A DNA stretch of 64,000 nt from Cocleimonas sp. (GTDB lineage: Bacteria > Pseudomonadota > Gammaproteobacteria > Thiotrichales > Thiotrichaceae), in assembly GCA_021647365.1 (NCBI GenBank), contig JAKIUW010000001.1, forward strand, positions 110,526-174,525. The letters run 5' to 3'. The notes beneath the pieces are model-generated. The model ran no database searches. It was given only the letters and a program-made list of their open reading frames with translations, and had not been told where the DNA came from. Shown in pieces: positions 1-8,835 of the stretch (position 1 is its first letter; every line of letters begins with the position of its first letter). A program made the translations under genes and the position numbers.

Positions 1-877
1 CAAAAAATATAAGAAGGAACCTATATATCATATTAATGTAGATACTGTTTTTGATTTTGAGGTAAGGATTAATGATATTATTATGGTGAAAAAAAATGAT
101 GAAAAAATAAGCTATTTACAACATATTAATGAAGCAATTTTAGAGAGTGGTGAACAAACTCTAAACATCCGTTTTACCCCAGCCTATGATTTGAAAAAAA
201 ACCCTTTTAGGGAACATACATCTTTTAGTCTTGAATTAGAATATGATTATTGGGGAAAAGGCGACTTGATAAAAAACCATGTCTATAATTATTATTATGA
301 CCTCCCCGAACTTGATTCAGATGATAAGAAGAGATTATATAAACAGAAACCGATTGAAATAAATACCATATTTAAAGCAGAAGTCCCCTACAAATTAAAC
401 GGCTGGCAAGATAGTAAAGTTTTCAAAGCTGAGGATATCAAAGAATTAACTCCAAAAGTATTAACAGTTTATAAAAAAATTAAAAAACAATTTGAAAGTC
501 AACAAGGTGAGAGCTTTAATAATTTAGTAAGTAAAGGGAGTTATAATTTATATCAAGCTTTATATTTACCCCCACCTACTGCAAAAAAAATCTTAAATGA
601 TAGTATAAATTCTATAAACAGAAAGGCAAAAAAATTTGCTGCTATCAAAGACTATAAACTTGAAATTTCAGGAAATGGAAAGCTACTAGCCCTCGTAAGA
701 ACGGATAGCCCTAACAAAGGCGAAGGTGTTTTAAGAGAATATTATGCTCAAAATAAAATATTCCATAGAGTTTCTATTCGTCAAGTATTGCTGCATATGC
801 CAAAAGGAAGTGACAAATTTGAGGTTATTATGTACCGGGGATTGATTAAAAATATCCCTGCTGAAGAAGGCGAATAA
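1..877 (+). CDS. Unknown protein, 5' end outside the window
   Basis: I do not recognise this protein. An ATG lies at 83, but the same frame stays open without a stop back to the left edge and encodes plausible sequence (INVDTVFDFEVRINDI), so the true start lies before the window. The upstream part, with its INDI and later LNIRF segments, recalls beta-sandwich proteins of unknown function, but that is only an impression. The rest is rich in Lys, Tyr and Asn, with no visible membrane segment and no catalytic motif. The C-terminus (about residues 190-260 counted from the ATG) looks like alternating beta strands. The gene is very AT-rich and uses many AAA and AAT codons, which suggests accessory DNA. 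It converges on trpC, with a G-tract repeat between them. Confidence 0.6.
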   Translation, partial: KKYKKEPIYHINVDTVFDFEVRINDIIMVKKNDEKISYLQHINEAILESGEQTLNIRFTPAYDLKKNPFREHTSFSLELEYDYWGKGDLIKNHVYNYYYDLPELDSDDKKRLYKQKPIEINTIFKAEVPYKLNGWQDSKVFKAEDIKELTPKVLTVYKKIKKQFESQQGESFNNLVSKGSYNLYQALYLPPPTAKKILNDSINSINRKAKKFAAIKDYKLEISGNGKLLALVRTDSPNKGEGVLREYYAQNKIFHRVSIRQVLLHMPKGSDKFEVIMYRGLIKNIPAEEGE

Positions 878-930
878 TTGGGATCAGAGAAACATTTATA
901 TAAAAGTATAATAAAAACAATCATTTAAAA

Positions 931-996
931 AGCACACTCCCGCACTTTCACATGATGTTTACTCTATATCATCATGTAAAACTAGGGGGGTGTACG
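931..996. repeat. G-tract inverted-repeat element, 66 bp
   Basis: Two arms of the dispersed repeat face each other. The left arm (931-956, AGCACACTCCCGCACTTTCA then CATGAT) is slightly diverged, with its C run broken. The right arm (971-996) is the CTAG variant, ATGTAAAACTA plus six G. The short centre is AT-rich. It lies between the convergent ends of the left-edge gene and trpC, where it could form a hairpin and act as a transcription end. Confidence 0.8.
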
Positions 997-1059
997 ATGC
1001 AAAGTGCATGAGATGCAGAAAAGCAATTAGATTTCTGGTGCAAACTCAAATAACTTGGA

Positions 1060-1857
1060 TCAAAAAAACAGCTTTTTGAGTTCTGCACCAGGGTCATCAG
1101 CGCGCATAAAGGCTTCGCCGACGAGAAATGCATTTACATTGTTCTCGCGCATTAAGGTAACATCATCGGCCTTATGAATCCCGCTTTCTGTGACGACAAT
1201 ACGATTGTCAGGAATTTGATGGAGCATATCAATGGTGGTGTGTAATGAGGTATCAAAGTTACGCAGATTTCGGTTATTGATGCCGACAAGATCAGCCTCT
1301 AAGGGTAGGGAACGTAACAGTTCTTCTTCATCATGCACTTCAATCAGAACATCCATACCCAATGCACGTGCTAGGCTGTAAAGTTGGTTGAGTTTCATAT
1401 TATCCAGCACTGAAACGATGAGCAAAATACAATCTGCACCTATCACACGTGCTTCATAAACCTGATATGGGTCGATGATGAAATCTTTTCGAATTACGGG
1501 TAAATCACAGGCTGCTCTAGCTTGTTTTAAATACGCATCACTGCCTTTAAAGAAATCAATATCGGTTAGAACAGAGATACAACTTGCGCCACCTGCTTGA
1601 TAACTCATTGCAATTTCAGCAGGGTTAAAATCTTCACGAATCAATCCCTTACTGGGTGAAGCTTTCTTAATTTCTGCGATGATAGCGGGTTCGTTATTAT
1701 CAAGGCGTGCTTTCATCGAATCAACAAAACCCCGAACGGGCAAGGCATCTTTTGCCAGTTCGATAACTTGTTCAATAGGTTTTAGTTTTACTCTGGTATC
1801 AATTTCTTGTTCTTTTCGGCTGATGATTTTTTTGAGTATATCGGGGGTGTTTGTCAT
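1060..1857 (-). CDS. trpC: Indole-3-glycerol phosphate synthase
   Basis: TrpC closes the anthranilate-derived ring to make indole-3-glycerol phosphate in cytoplasmic tryptophan synthesis. The 265-residue protein is the normal size for a monofunctional TIM-barrel enzyme. It shows the family blocks: AEIKKASPSKG with the catalytic Lys near residue 65, VLTD, the Lys in VIRKDFI, IEVHDEEEL, GINNRNL, and the phosphate-binding TESGI and FLVGEAFM. It is not fused to TrpF, unlike the E. coli enzyme. It lies 17 bp after trpD on the same strand, so the two are almost certainly cotranscribed. The usual trpE and trpG are not in the window; the next gene upstream is divergent. Confidence 0.97.
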   Translation of the reverse strand: MTNTPDILKKIISRKEQEIDTRVKLKPIEQVIELAKDALPVRGFVDSMKARLDNNEPAIIAEIKKASPSKGLIREDFNPAEIAMSYQAGGASCISVLTDIDFFKGSDAYLKQARAACDLPVIRKDFIIDPYQVYEARVIGADCILLIVSVLDNMKLNQLYSLARALGMDVLIEVHDEEELLRSLPLEADLVGINNRNLRNFDTSLHTTIDMLHQIPDNRIVVTESGIHKADDVTLMRENNVNAFLVGEAFMRADDPGAELKKLFF

Positions 1858-1874
1858 ATTTAAAATTCTGTCTA

Positions 1875-2891
1875 CTAAAAGCTATTGGTTTTGTTAATTA
1901 AATCTAATAATTTCTGCTTTGCATCACCCGATGCAATCACCTCAAGCGCACGATCAATTCCTGCTTGATGTGAAACCGCAAGCCCAGCCACATAAATGGC
2001 AGCTCCTGCATTTAGCGCGACAATATCACGTGCAGAATTCGCCTCATTATTTAAAACCGAATTAACCATTTCTAAACTTTCTGTCGCGTCGTGTACTCGA
2101 ATATCGCTGACAGGATGTTGTCTCATGCCAAAATCTTCGGGCTTGATGGTGTATTCAGTAACCTTGCCATCTTTAAGTTCCGCAACAAAGGTTGGCGCTG
2201 AAATACTAATCTCATCCATGCCATCTTCGCCATGCACCACCATTACGTGATTAGAATCAAGCTTGTTTAATACATCGGCTATCGGGCGAACCCACTCTTT
2301 ACTAAACACGCCTAAAACTTGGTTGGGCGTGCCCGCAGGATTTGTAAGTGGACCTAGCAAATTAAACAACGTACGAACTCCCATTTCTTTACGTGGGCCG
2401 ATGGCGTGTTTCATCGCACTGTGATGATTGGGCGCAAACATAAAGCCGACACCAATATCTTCCACACACTCTTTTACTTGTTCTGCACTAATCCCTAAGT
2501 TAACACCCGCCGTTTCTAATAAATCGGCCGCGCCTGATTTGCTGGAAATGGAACGATTACCATGCTTAGCTACGCGTGCGCCTGCCGCCGCGACCACAAA
2601 ACAACTGGCAGTGGATATATTAAACGTGCCGCTACCATCACCACCTGTGCCGACAATCTCGACAAGATTTTCTGTATCAAGCTCAACAGGCGTCGCTAAA
2701 GAACGCATTACGCCTGCCGCCGCTGTGATTTCTTCAACCGTTTCACCTTTCATGCGCATCGCGATTAAAAAGCCACCAATCTGCGAATCCGTTGCTTGAC
2801 CTGTCATGATTTGTTGCATCACATCGGTCATTTCATCTTGAGTTAAATCCTGTTTTTCAATAGCTTTTTGGATAGCGGCTTGAATGATCAT
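1875..2891 (-). CDS. trpD: Anthranilate phosphoribosyltransferase
   Basis: TrpD transfers phosphoribose from PRPP to anthranilate, the step before phosphoribosylanthranilate isomerisation in the tryptophan pathway. I place the start at the ATG at 2891 (MIIQAAIQKA), giving 338 residues, the family length. The frame stays open to 3020, but that extension is encoded by the G-tract repeat (HPPPLLHDH) and lies outside the family. Visible motifs are the PRPP-binding VGTGGDGSGTFNIST, KHGNRSISSKSGAADLLE, FMFAPNHHSAM and LFNLLGPLTNPA. No trpG coding region precedes it, so glutamine amidotransfer must be encoded elsewhere. trpC follows after 17 bp. Confidence 0.97.
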   Translation of the reverse strand: MIIQAAIQKAIEKQDLTQDEMTDVMQQIMTGQATDSQIGGFLIAMRMKGETVEEITAAAGVMRSLATPVELDTENLVEIVGTGGDGSGTFNISTASCFVVAAAGARVAKHGNRSISSKSGAADLLETAGVNLGISAEQVKECVEDIGVGFMFAPNHHSAMKHAIGPRKEMGVRTLFNLLGPLTNPAGTPNQVLGVFSKEWVRPIADVLNKLDSNHVMVVHGEDGMDEISISAPTFVAELKDGKVTEYTIKPEDFGMRQHPVSDIRVHDATESLEMVNSVLNNEANSARDIVALNAGAAIYVAGLAVSHQAGIDRALEVIASGDAKQKLLDLINKTNSF

Positions 2892-2987
2892 TGTCTGTCT
2901 TAGCTGTTTTATAGAATGGCTTTGGATATTAGCATGAGGGATTTTGTTTTTCTTGCACTTTGTAAGTTTAAACAAGTTGTACTTATG

Positions 2988-3014
2988 ATCATGTAAAAGT
3001 GGGGGGGGGTGTAC
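2988..3014 (+). repeat. G-tract repeat, solo arm, nine G
   Basis: A single forward arm reads ATCATGTAAAAGT plus nine G, then TGTAC. It lies in the divergent region between trpD and the gene at 3097, so it overlaps the likely promoter area of one or both. On the minus strand it creates a false N-terminal extension of the trpD reading frame. Confidence 0.8.
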
Positions 3015-3096
3015 TACCACCCAATATAGATACTCAAAACTGTTTGTTAGCGTGATAGCATTGTGAATTATTCAAGATGCCTAAGTAGAGAACTCC

Positions 3097-3792
3097 ATGG
3101 AAGACATGACCTTCATCCCCAGCGATAACCCCGGTGCTTTTGAGCGTCACTTAATTCGTCGTCACGATAATGTTTTATTTGGTGACAGGCAAACCGAGAT
3201 TACCAGTGATACCTTGATGGAAGTCCAAAAGAAGGATCATGAAATTCTGCAACAGTTTATGCTGGATTTTCGCGAGGCGATGACAAAGGCGGTGAGCTTC
3301 AAGCCTAACGAAGACAGCGAAGTGATTCTTGAAGTAAAGGATAAGTTGGATAAGCTTTACGCAACTTCCGTTAGCGTGGCGGATGATCAAACGCGCGTAA
3401 GGGAATCCATTAAAAAGCTGTTGACCGTGATTATGCAGTCGGTTCGCAAAGGGGCAGAAGGAGATGCTCACGCCTTACAGGAGCTTGATCAAGAAGAGGG
3501 TGCTCGTACGGCTAATTTTGAGTTTTTAGAATCGAAATTGGTGGCGGATATTCTTGACCCTGATTCACCGATTGATAATAATGATTTGGTTCCTACTTTG
3601 TTATCGCTAGAAGATAAGGATGAACTAGCATTAGCCACACAGTTGTTTGATAAAGAACAGGTTACTTTTTTACTTAAAGAAGGCGAGAACTTATTGAATA
3701 AGTTGGATGCGGAAGGTAAAGATGTGAAAAATGCGGCTGAGAATTTTGTGTTTATTGAAGGTTATAAGCAGTATCTTGAGCAACAGACTTAG
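3097..3792 (+). CDS. Conserved-looking helical protein, function unknown
   Basis: I do not recognise this 231-residue protein. It is acidic and predicted to be almost entirely alpha-helical, with heptad-like stretches around residues 40-110 (EVQKKDHEILQQF, KDKLDKLY) and 130-230. It has no signal peptide, no membrane segment and no Cys or His cluster, so it is probably cytoplasmic. Base composition matches the housekeeping neighbours. Its start ATG at 3097 follows AAGTAGAG at a workable ribosome-binding distance. It stands alone, divergent from trpDC and convergent with the HIT gene. It may be a coiled-coil adaptor or structural protein; nothing in the sequence decides this. Confidence 0.8.
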   Translation: MEDMTFIPSDNPGAFERHLIRRHDNVLFGDRQTEITSDTLMEVQKKDHEILQQFMLDFREAMTKAVSFKPNEDSEVILEVKDKLDKLYATSVSVADDQTRVRESIKKLLTVIMQSVRKGAEGDAHALQELDQEEGARTANFEFLESKLVADILDPDSPIDNNDLVPTLLSLEDKDELALATQLFDKEQVTFLLKEGENLLNKLDAEGKDVKNAAENFVFIEGYKQYLEQQT

Positions 3793-3814
3793 AGCATAGT
3801 TAATAATATTCAAT

Positions 3815-3993
3815 AGCACACCCCCCCACTTTTACATGATATTTCGGTTTCCAACTTTGGCAAAGAGGGGTTAGGGGATATTTTGAATTTCACATACAGC
3901 ACAAGCAACGCATTCGATAAATTTTAAATCCACTTCAGACCTCTTTTCCTATGTAGGAGGTGAAACACCATGTAAAAGTGGGGGGGGTGTGCT
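3815..3993. repeat. G-tract inverted-repeat element, 179 bp
   Basis: A reverse arm (3815-3840, seven C) and a forward arm (3968-3993, eight G) bound a 127-bp centre with no open reading frame. The layout, AGCACA at the left end and TGTGCT at the right end, matches the other paired copies and is the longest in the window. It fills the whole gap between two convergent genes, ending within 2 bp of the HIT gene stop. Confidence 0.8.
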
Positions 3994-3994
3994 T

Positions 3995-4384
3995 TTATAT
4001 TTCTTTATTAATAGCAACAAGCAAGCGAGTAATGAAACCCTGCATACTTGGTAAATTAAGTTTGCCCTCACGCTGCTTCTCTCCCCACATAGGTTCAGGG
4101 AAGTAACTATCCTCTTTGTATCTAGCCATAATATGCCAATGCACCTGCGGTAGGTAGTTGGCAAAGGATGCGATATTGATTTTCTCTGGTTTAAAGTAAT
4201 CCAGCATTTCAGTTTCGATTAAATCTAGTAAACTCCAGATTTGTTTCTTGGTTTCACTTGAACAATCAGTCATTTCTTTGCAATTGTCTTGTACAAATAT
4301 TTTCAGCCAAGGGATTTCAGATTCTTCTATTTCTATACGTATATGCTGATTTTTGTAGATAGGATTTTCGTAGATGGATTTCAT
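3995..4384 (-). CDS. HIT-family hydrolase
   Basis: Histidine-triad proteins hydrolyse or transfer nucleotide monophosphates. The triad is seen as PQVHWHIMARYKED near the C-terminal third (H-x-H-x), after INIASFANYLP. The N-terminal ENPIYKNQHIRIEIEESEIPW and the FPEPMWG tail are typical of a HIT subgroup common in proteobacteria. I chose the ATG at 4384 (MKSIYENP) over the TTG at 4417, because the family begins at the SIYENP block; the product is then 129 residues. The 5' side is divergent from the Nudix gene at 4438, with a shared AT-rich promoter gap. The substrate cannot be told from the sequence. Confidence 0.85.
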   Translation of the reverse strand: MKSIYENPIYKNQHIRIEIEESEIPWLKIFVQDNCKEMTDCSSETKKQIWSLLDLIETEMLDYFKPEKINIASFANYLPQVHWHIMARYKEDSYFPEPMWGEKQREGKLNLPSMQGFITRLLVAINKEI

Positions 4385-4437
4385 TTTTTTATAAGAGATG
4401 CTGTGGAATTTAAGCAATAGTATAATATAATTTTCCT

Positions 4438-5292
4438 ATGAGTTATTTAGAACATATTGAAAACAACAATCGTTTCGATCCTAATTTGTTTACTCCTTTT
4501 TTGATAGATGGAAAGCAACTAGGCTGGATAGAAAAATCCTTCACAAAACATTTGTCGCGTTGGCAAAATGTATTTAAAAGTAGTAATGGTTCGATTACAT
4601 TAAATTCTGATCTAAGCACACCCGAAAAACGCTCAAAAACTATAGCGCCCATTCTTGAAATCTTACACAAAGAAGGCATTATCGACTCGTGGGTTGGTGA
4701 GCTTTATGCGGTTAATCAACAATATGGTGAAGAACCTGCATTTTTAATGGAGCGTGCCGCTGTAAGTTTTTTTGGTGTACGCGGTTATGGCGTGCATGTG
4801 AATGGCTTGGTTGAAAAAGCCGATGGTATGTACATTTGGATTGCACGTCGCACCAAAGACAAACCGTTCTGGCCAGGGCAGTTAGATCAAATGGTCGCAG
4901 GTGGACAGCCTGCAGGAATAGGGCGACTTGAGAATGTGATTAAGGAATCCGCTGAAGAAGCTAATATACCGAAATCAATTGCGAGCACCGCTGAGTTAGT
5001 CAGCATAATACATTATCGTGGCGCATCATCGCGCGGCATGAGTGTTGATACCTTATTCAATTACGATGTGTATTTACCTGAAGATTTTATCCCTGAAAAC
5101 ACCGATGGCGAGGTGGATGAATTTATTTTAATGCCACTCGAAGAGATGGCTCATCTCACGGAAACCACCACTGAGTTTAAAGATAATTGTAATTTAGTGA
5201 ATATTGACTTATTACTACGAAGGGGTTTGATTGATGAATCTCACGCTGACTATACTGAAATACGCAAAAAACTTTATGCGCCAATTTCCTAA
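4438..5292 (+). CDS. Nudix hydrolase with DUF4743 N-domain (Tnr3-like)
   Basis: The 284-residue protein has the two-part layout of Tnr3-type Nudix enzymes. The N-terminal DUF4743-like region spans about residues 1-115. The Nudix domain (about 116-260) opens with the GVHVNGLV and MYIWIARR strands. The Nudix box reads GGQPAGIGRLENVIKESAEE, with the metal-binding ESAEE intact. In yeast and plants this family dephosphorylates damaged (oxo- and oxy-) thiamine diphosphate, so a thiamine-damage clean-up role is likely; that is family knowledge applied here. The start ATG at 4438 is divergent from the HIT gene. The downstream glycosidase-like gene follows after 33 bp and may be cotranscribed. Confidence 0.88.
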   Translation: MSYLEHIENNNRFDPNLFTPFLIDGKQLGWIEKSFTKHLSRWQNVFKSSNGSITLNSDLSTPEKRSKTIAPILEILHKEGIIDSWVGELYAVNQQYGEEPAFLMERAAVSFFGVRGYGVHVNGLVEKADGMYIWIARRTKDKPFWPGQLDQMVAGGQPAGIGRLENVIKESAEEANIPKSIASTAELVSIIHYRGASSRGMSVDTLFNYDVYLPEDFIPENTDGEVDEFILMPLEEMAHLTETTTEFKDNCNLVNIDLLLRRGLIDESHADYTEIRKKLYAPIS

Positions 5293-5325
5293 CTTTTTCT
5301 CTATCCAACGCCTTCACAAATAAAA

Positions 5326-7152
5326 ATGAATAAATCACTAAAAGGACTACTATTAATATTACCCCTGCTGTTATTGAGCAGTGGCATATTTTTTTATGTT
5401 GATGATTTATATGAAAAATTTTCTATCAAAGCTGTCATCCCAGCACCTCATATAAAGCTGTCTAAAGTCGAGGCACAAGAAAGTGATAGCCATCAAAAAG
5501 ATAATCAACAACCAAAAAGTGTTATTAAAGCGATTAAAGTCACATCCACAAAGCCCGCTTATACTGTCGATGGGTTTGATTGGTCTCTCCCTAAAAACAC
5601 ACCAATAGAAAACAATTCGGGCTTAATTGATGAATATGATAGAGGGATTGATTATATTCGTAATGTCTTTGCCATAGTACGCTGGGATGAAGCAAATCCA
5701 AAAAATGGACGTTATGATTTCTCAAAGTTCGAGAAATATCTAGCGAATGCAGCACCTAATAAAACCTTGGTTCGACTAGAGGTTAATTCAGCTTGCGAAG
5801 CACCTAAATGGGCTTTAAGAAAGCTAAGAGCATCTAAAGATAAATCACTGATATTTTGGGATAAAAGTTATATTGACTTACTCAAACCCTTTATCAATGC
5901 CTTCGCAAAACGCTATGCTAATGACCCGCGTGTTATCGGTGTGTATCTTGGTATTGCGGATGGTGAATATGATGATAACTGCGAATTTGATAATAAGAAT
6001 GGCTGGGGCGAATTTTGGATGTCGCCACAATCTATTGCAAATGCTCAAAAAAAGTTTGGCTTTAACCCAGAAGTATTTGAGAAACAAACAAAGGCCATTG
6101 TTGACGTTTATGTTGCAGCCTTTGGTAACAATAAACACAAGCTTGCTTTCACCAATATAGCGCCGAGTTTTTCATGGAATAGCATCGGAGAACCTTACAA
6201 TGAAAAACTGAAAAAAATCGCTAAACATGTTTGGAAGACAGGTATAGGAAACCGTGATGGGCATGTCGAAATATGGATGAGATTTATTGATAAAACCTAC
6301 GGCGTTCAATTATCATCAATGAAAGATGGTAGTTGTTTTTTGGATTTTGATGAGCACTATGCTAAGCAAATACAAGGGCGCTATTGGGGAACAGAAAATG
6401 AGTTTTATGGTGATAAGAGTTATGTAAAGAATGCTAATGGCCCTTATAAAAATCAACCTTATCGCTTTATGGTTAGCTCTTTGCGCGCCTTACAAATGCG
6501 TCGTAACTATTTTTCTGTTGCGGGTAATTCAATGGAAAAGCTAGATCATTCGGTTTATAAAACACAAGACTTTCTGCGTTACTTAACCAAAGTCATGGGT
6601 AAGCAAATGGAAAACACGCCTGATGCATTTATTCTATTAGGCGAGCGCTATATTTCACAAGATCATGCTAAAAACTTTTCGAATGAAGCCTGTGTTAAAA
6701 ATAGCAAGAAAGGTGTAGCCATTCGCTCATTCGGTCGTTGGTTAATGGAAGGTAGCCGTAGCGTGCCTGCATTGCGTGTCTCTATGCCAAAAAATGAAAA
6801 TTATTGGGGGCAGAATTATTATATGCCAGAAGGCATGGATTATGAATATTCAGCCCGAAAAGCTAAGCAGTTTGAGTTTGATTTGAATGATGATCTATCA
6901 ATGCTACGATGTGATAATGGCTGTAAGGCAGAAATTAAAGTCACCTTTAAAGACACTCATAAATCAACCATGAATATTTTGTATGACAAAGAATTCTCAC
7001 AAAGTTTCAAAACAAAAGGCGATAATAAAATTAAAACGGTGACTTTTAACGTAAACTCACGCTTTCAAAATGAGCTTCGTGGTAAAGATTTTATGATCAA
7101 CAGTAAAACGATTGATCTAACCTTAATAATGATACGAGTAAATTTTCTATGA
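5326..7152 (+). CDS. Membrane-anchored or secreted GH42-like glycoside hydrolase
   Basis: The N-terminus (residues 5-26) is a hydrophobic helix without an obvious cleavage site, then a low-complexity linker to about residue 80, so the domain sits in the periplasm. Residues 85-430 resemble the catalytic barrel of GH42-type enzymes: VRWDEANPKNGRYDFSKFE near 115, LVRLEVN with APKWAL, and LGIADGEYDD near 210, whose Glu would be the acid/base candidate. A later GTENEFYGD could hold the nucleophile. The C-terminal 150 residues are beta-rich and may be a carbohydrate-binding or jelly-roll part. The substrate is unknown. The stop overlaps the aminopeptidase start by 4 bp (ATGA), so the two are translationally coupled. 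Confidence 0.65.
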   Translation: MNKSLKGLLLILPLLLLSSGIFFYVDDLYEKFSIKAVIPAPHIKLSKVEAQESDSHQKDNQQPKSVIKAIKVTSTKPAYTVDGFDWSLPKNTPIENNSGLIDEYDRGIDYIRNVFAIVRWDEANPKNGRYDFSKFEKYLANAAPNKTLVRLEVNSACEAPKWALRKLRASKDKSLIFWDKSYIDLLKPFINAFAKRYANDPRVIGVYLGIADGEYDDNCEFDNKNGWGEFWMSPQSIANAQKKFGFNPEVFEKQTKAIVDVYVAAFGNNKHKLAFTNIAPSFSWNSIGEPYNEKLKKIAKHVWKTGIGNRDGHVEIWMRFIDKTYGVQLSSMKDGSCFLDFDEHYAKQIQGRYWGTENEFYGDKSYVKNANGPYKNQPYRFMVSSLRALQMRRNYFSVAGNSMEKLDHSVYKTQDFLRYLTKVMGKQMENTPDAFILLGERYISQDHAKNFSNEACVKNSKKGVAIRSFGRWLMEGSRSVPALRVSMPKNENYWGQNYYMPEGMDYEYSARKAKQFEFDLNDDLSMLRCDNGCKAEIKVTFKDTHKSTMNILYDKEFSQSFKTKGDNKIKTVTFNVNSRFQNELRGKDFMINSKTIDLTLIMIRVNFL

Positions 7153-8555
7153 GTTACATCACTGATGACAGCTGCGCTAGCATCGCGCTCGTACCTGTGA
7201 CAAAAGTTGGACTAACAGATTTTTTAGCAGGGCAATCTGAGTTTATTTCAAACTGGGTTAACAACAGTAGTTTTAAAGCAAAACCTCATGATTATTGCCT
7301 CGTGCCTGATAAGTCAGGCAATACTGCGATGGTGTTGTTTGGTCTTCATGCTGAATCTAAGAGTAGTGATATAAATACGAATGCCGCACCTATTTGGGCA
7401 ATATCAAATCTAGCTAAAAAATTACCTGTGGCTATCTATCATTTAGATTGTGATTGGGATGATGATTCACAATTGAAAGCCATGATTGGTTGGGGTTTAG
7501 GCTCGTATAGTTTTGATTTCTTTAAGAAGGATTTTTTAGATCCAAAACCCAAATCTCAACTTAAAGTCGCAGAAAACAAGCTAGATGAAATTAATGCCTA
7601 CGTTGATGCTTTTACTTTGGTGAGAGATTTAGTCAACACACCCGCTAACCACATGATGCCTGAGGACTTATCTGAATTAACCCAAGAGCTAGCACAGCAA
7701 CATGGTGCTGAGTTTAGTGAAGTTGTGGGTGATAAATTACTTGAAGAAAATTTCCCTGCCATACACGCTGTAGGGCGTGCCAGTGATCATCCGCCGCGCT
7801 TGATAAAGCTGGAGTGGGGCAATGAAAACGATCCATTGGTTTCATTAGTTGGTAAAGGCGTTTGTTTCGATACAGGCGGACTTGATCTAAAGCCGTCGAA
7901 ATTTATGCGTAATATGAAAAAAGACATGGGCGGAAGCGCGCACGTACTTGGCTTAGCGCATTTAATTATGAGCCATAAACTACCCGTACGCATGCAAGTA
8001 TTAGTTGCGGCGGCAGATAATGCCATTTCAGGTGACGCTTTTAGACCAGGCGATATTATTGAAACGCGCGCGCATAAAACGGTCGAAATCGACAACACCG
8101 ATGCAGAAGGGCGCTTAGTTTTGTGTGATGCGTTGACGCTTGCCTGTGAAACCGAGCCTGATTTGATCTTAGATTTTGCCACATTAACAGGCGCAGCACG
8201 TGTAGCGGTAGGTACGGAAATCCCCGCATTATTTAGCAACTCAAATCAGCTTTCATTAGATATTCAAAACGCCGCAGAAAACACAGGCGAAATGGTTTGG
8301 CCATTACCTTTACACCAAGGCTATCGCCACGAGCTTGATAGCCCTGTAGCTGATTTAGTGAATAGCTCACCCAATGGCTACGGTGGCGCAATTACTGCCG
8401 CTTTATACTTAAATGAATTTGTAGATGCTGATAAACCATGGGCGCATTTTGATGTGATGGCATGGAACATGCGCGAACGCGCAGGCAGACCTAAAGGCGG
8501 CGAAGCAATGGGTTTGTTGGTTGCGTTTAAGTTTTTACAGAAGCGTTATGTGTAG
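7149..8555 (+). CDS. M17 leucyl aminopeptidase family protein
   Basis: This 468-residue cytosolic metalloprotease removes N-terminal residues from peptides. The C-terminal catalytic domain carries the M17 signature NTDAEGRLVL (about residues 316-325), the metal ligands in VGKGVCFDTGGLDLKPS and KDMGGSA, and DFATLTGAA. The N-terminal part is diverged, as in the PepA/PepB relatives often annotated only as 'leucyl aminopeptidase family'. It starts inside the stop codon of the GH42-like gene (ATGA overlap), which is an unusual pairing and points to one transcript. After the stop comes a G-tract repeat region, then a strong bidirectional terminator at 8780. No sign of damage. Confidence 0.93.
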   Translation: MSYITDDSCASIALVPVTKVGLTDFLAGQSEFISNWVNNSSFKAKPHDYCLVPDKSGNTAMVLFGLHAESKSSDINTNAAPIWAISNLAKKLPVAIYHLDCDWDDDSQLKAMIGWGLGSYSFDFFKKDFLDPKPKSQLKVAENKLDEINAYVDAFTLVRDLVNTPANHMMPEDLSELTQELAQQHGAEFSEVVGDKLLEENFPAIHAVGRASDHPPRLIKLEWGNENDPLVSLVGKGVCFDTGGLDLKPSKFMRNMKKDMGGSAHVLGLAHLIMSHKLPVRMQVLVAAADNAISGDAFRPGDIIETRAHKTVEIDNTDAEGRLVLCDALTLACETEPDLILDFATLTGAARVAVGTEIPALFSNSNQLSLDIQNAAENTGEMVWPLPLHQGYRHELDSPVADLVNSSPNGYGGAITAALYLNEFVDADKPWAHFDVMAWNMRERAGRPKGGEAMGLLVAFKFLQKRYV

Positions 8556-8566
8556 CGGACTTAAAA

Positions 8567-8652
8567 TCATCATGTAGCTTTGCATAAATTCTAGCAGTCG
8601 TTAAAAAAGCTAACGAGCTATCATGTAAAAGTGGGGGGGGGGGGGTGTTGCT
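8567..8652 (+). repeat. G-tract repeat with extended body, 13 G
   Basis: This copy has the forward arm (8620-8652) with the longest G run in the window (13). It also has an upstream body shared with the copies at 30691 and 48055: CATGTAGCTTTGCATAAATT, then CTAG, then a hairpin TCGTTA-AAAAAGC-TAACGA (8598-8616). The left C-rich arm is missing, so this looks like a 5'-truncated long element. It lies just after the aminopeptidase stop. Confidence 0.75.
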
Positions 8653-8744
8653 TTTTTAAGTGCTCTAGGCGCTAAAAAGTATATCGTTACACCTTCCGAA
8701 GGAAGTGTCGATGGTGGTCGAAACAAAGGTAGTGATATTTTCAA

Positions 8745-8770
8745 AGCACACCCCCCTAGTTTTACATGAT
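8745..8770 (-). repeat. G-tract repeat, solo reverse arm (CTAG variant)
   Basis: AGCACA, six C, TAGTTTTACATGAT. It faces the preceding copy from the other side, leaving 92 bp between them with no reading frame. It sits directly before the terminator at 8780. Confidence 0.75.
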
Positions 8771-8779
8771 TAATCACAT

Positions 8780-8816
8780 AAAAAAGCCCGTAGCTGAATC
8801 AGTTACGGGCTTTTTT
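8780..8816. terminator. Bidirectional intrinsic terminator
   Basis: A run of A, then AGCCCGTA-GCTGAATCAGT-TACGGGCT, then a run of T. The stem is GC-rich, with A and T tracts on both sides, so it can end transcripts from both the aminopeptidase (+) and the repeat-protein gene (-). Confidence 0.9.
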
Positions 8817-8835
8817 ATTAAGAAGGTTACGAAGG

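Noticed and set aside
2892..3020. 43-residue N-terminal extension of the trpD frame
   Set aside because: It is encoded by the G-tract repeat and upstream leader, contains no family sequence, and the ATG at 2891 gives the normal TrpD length.
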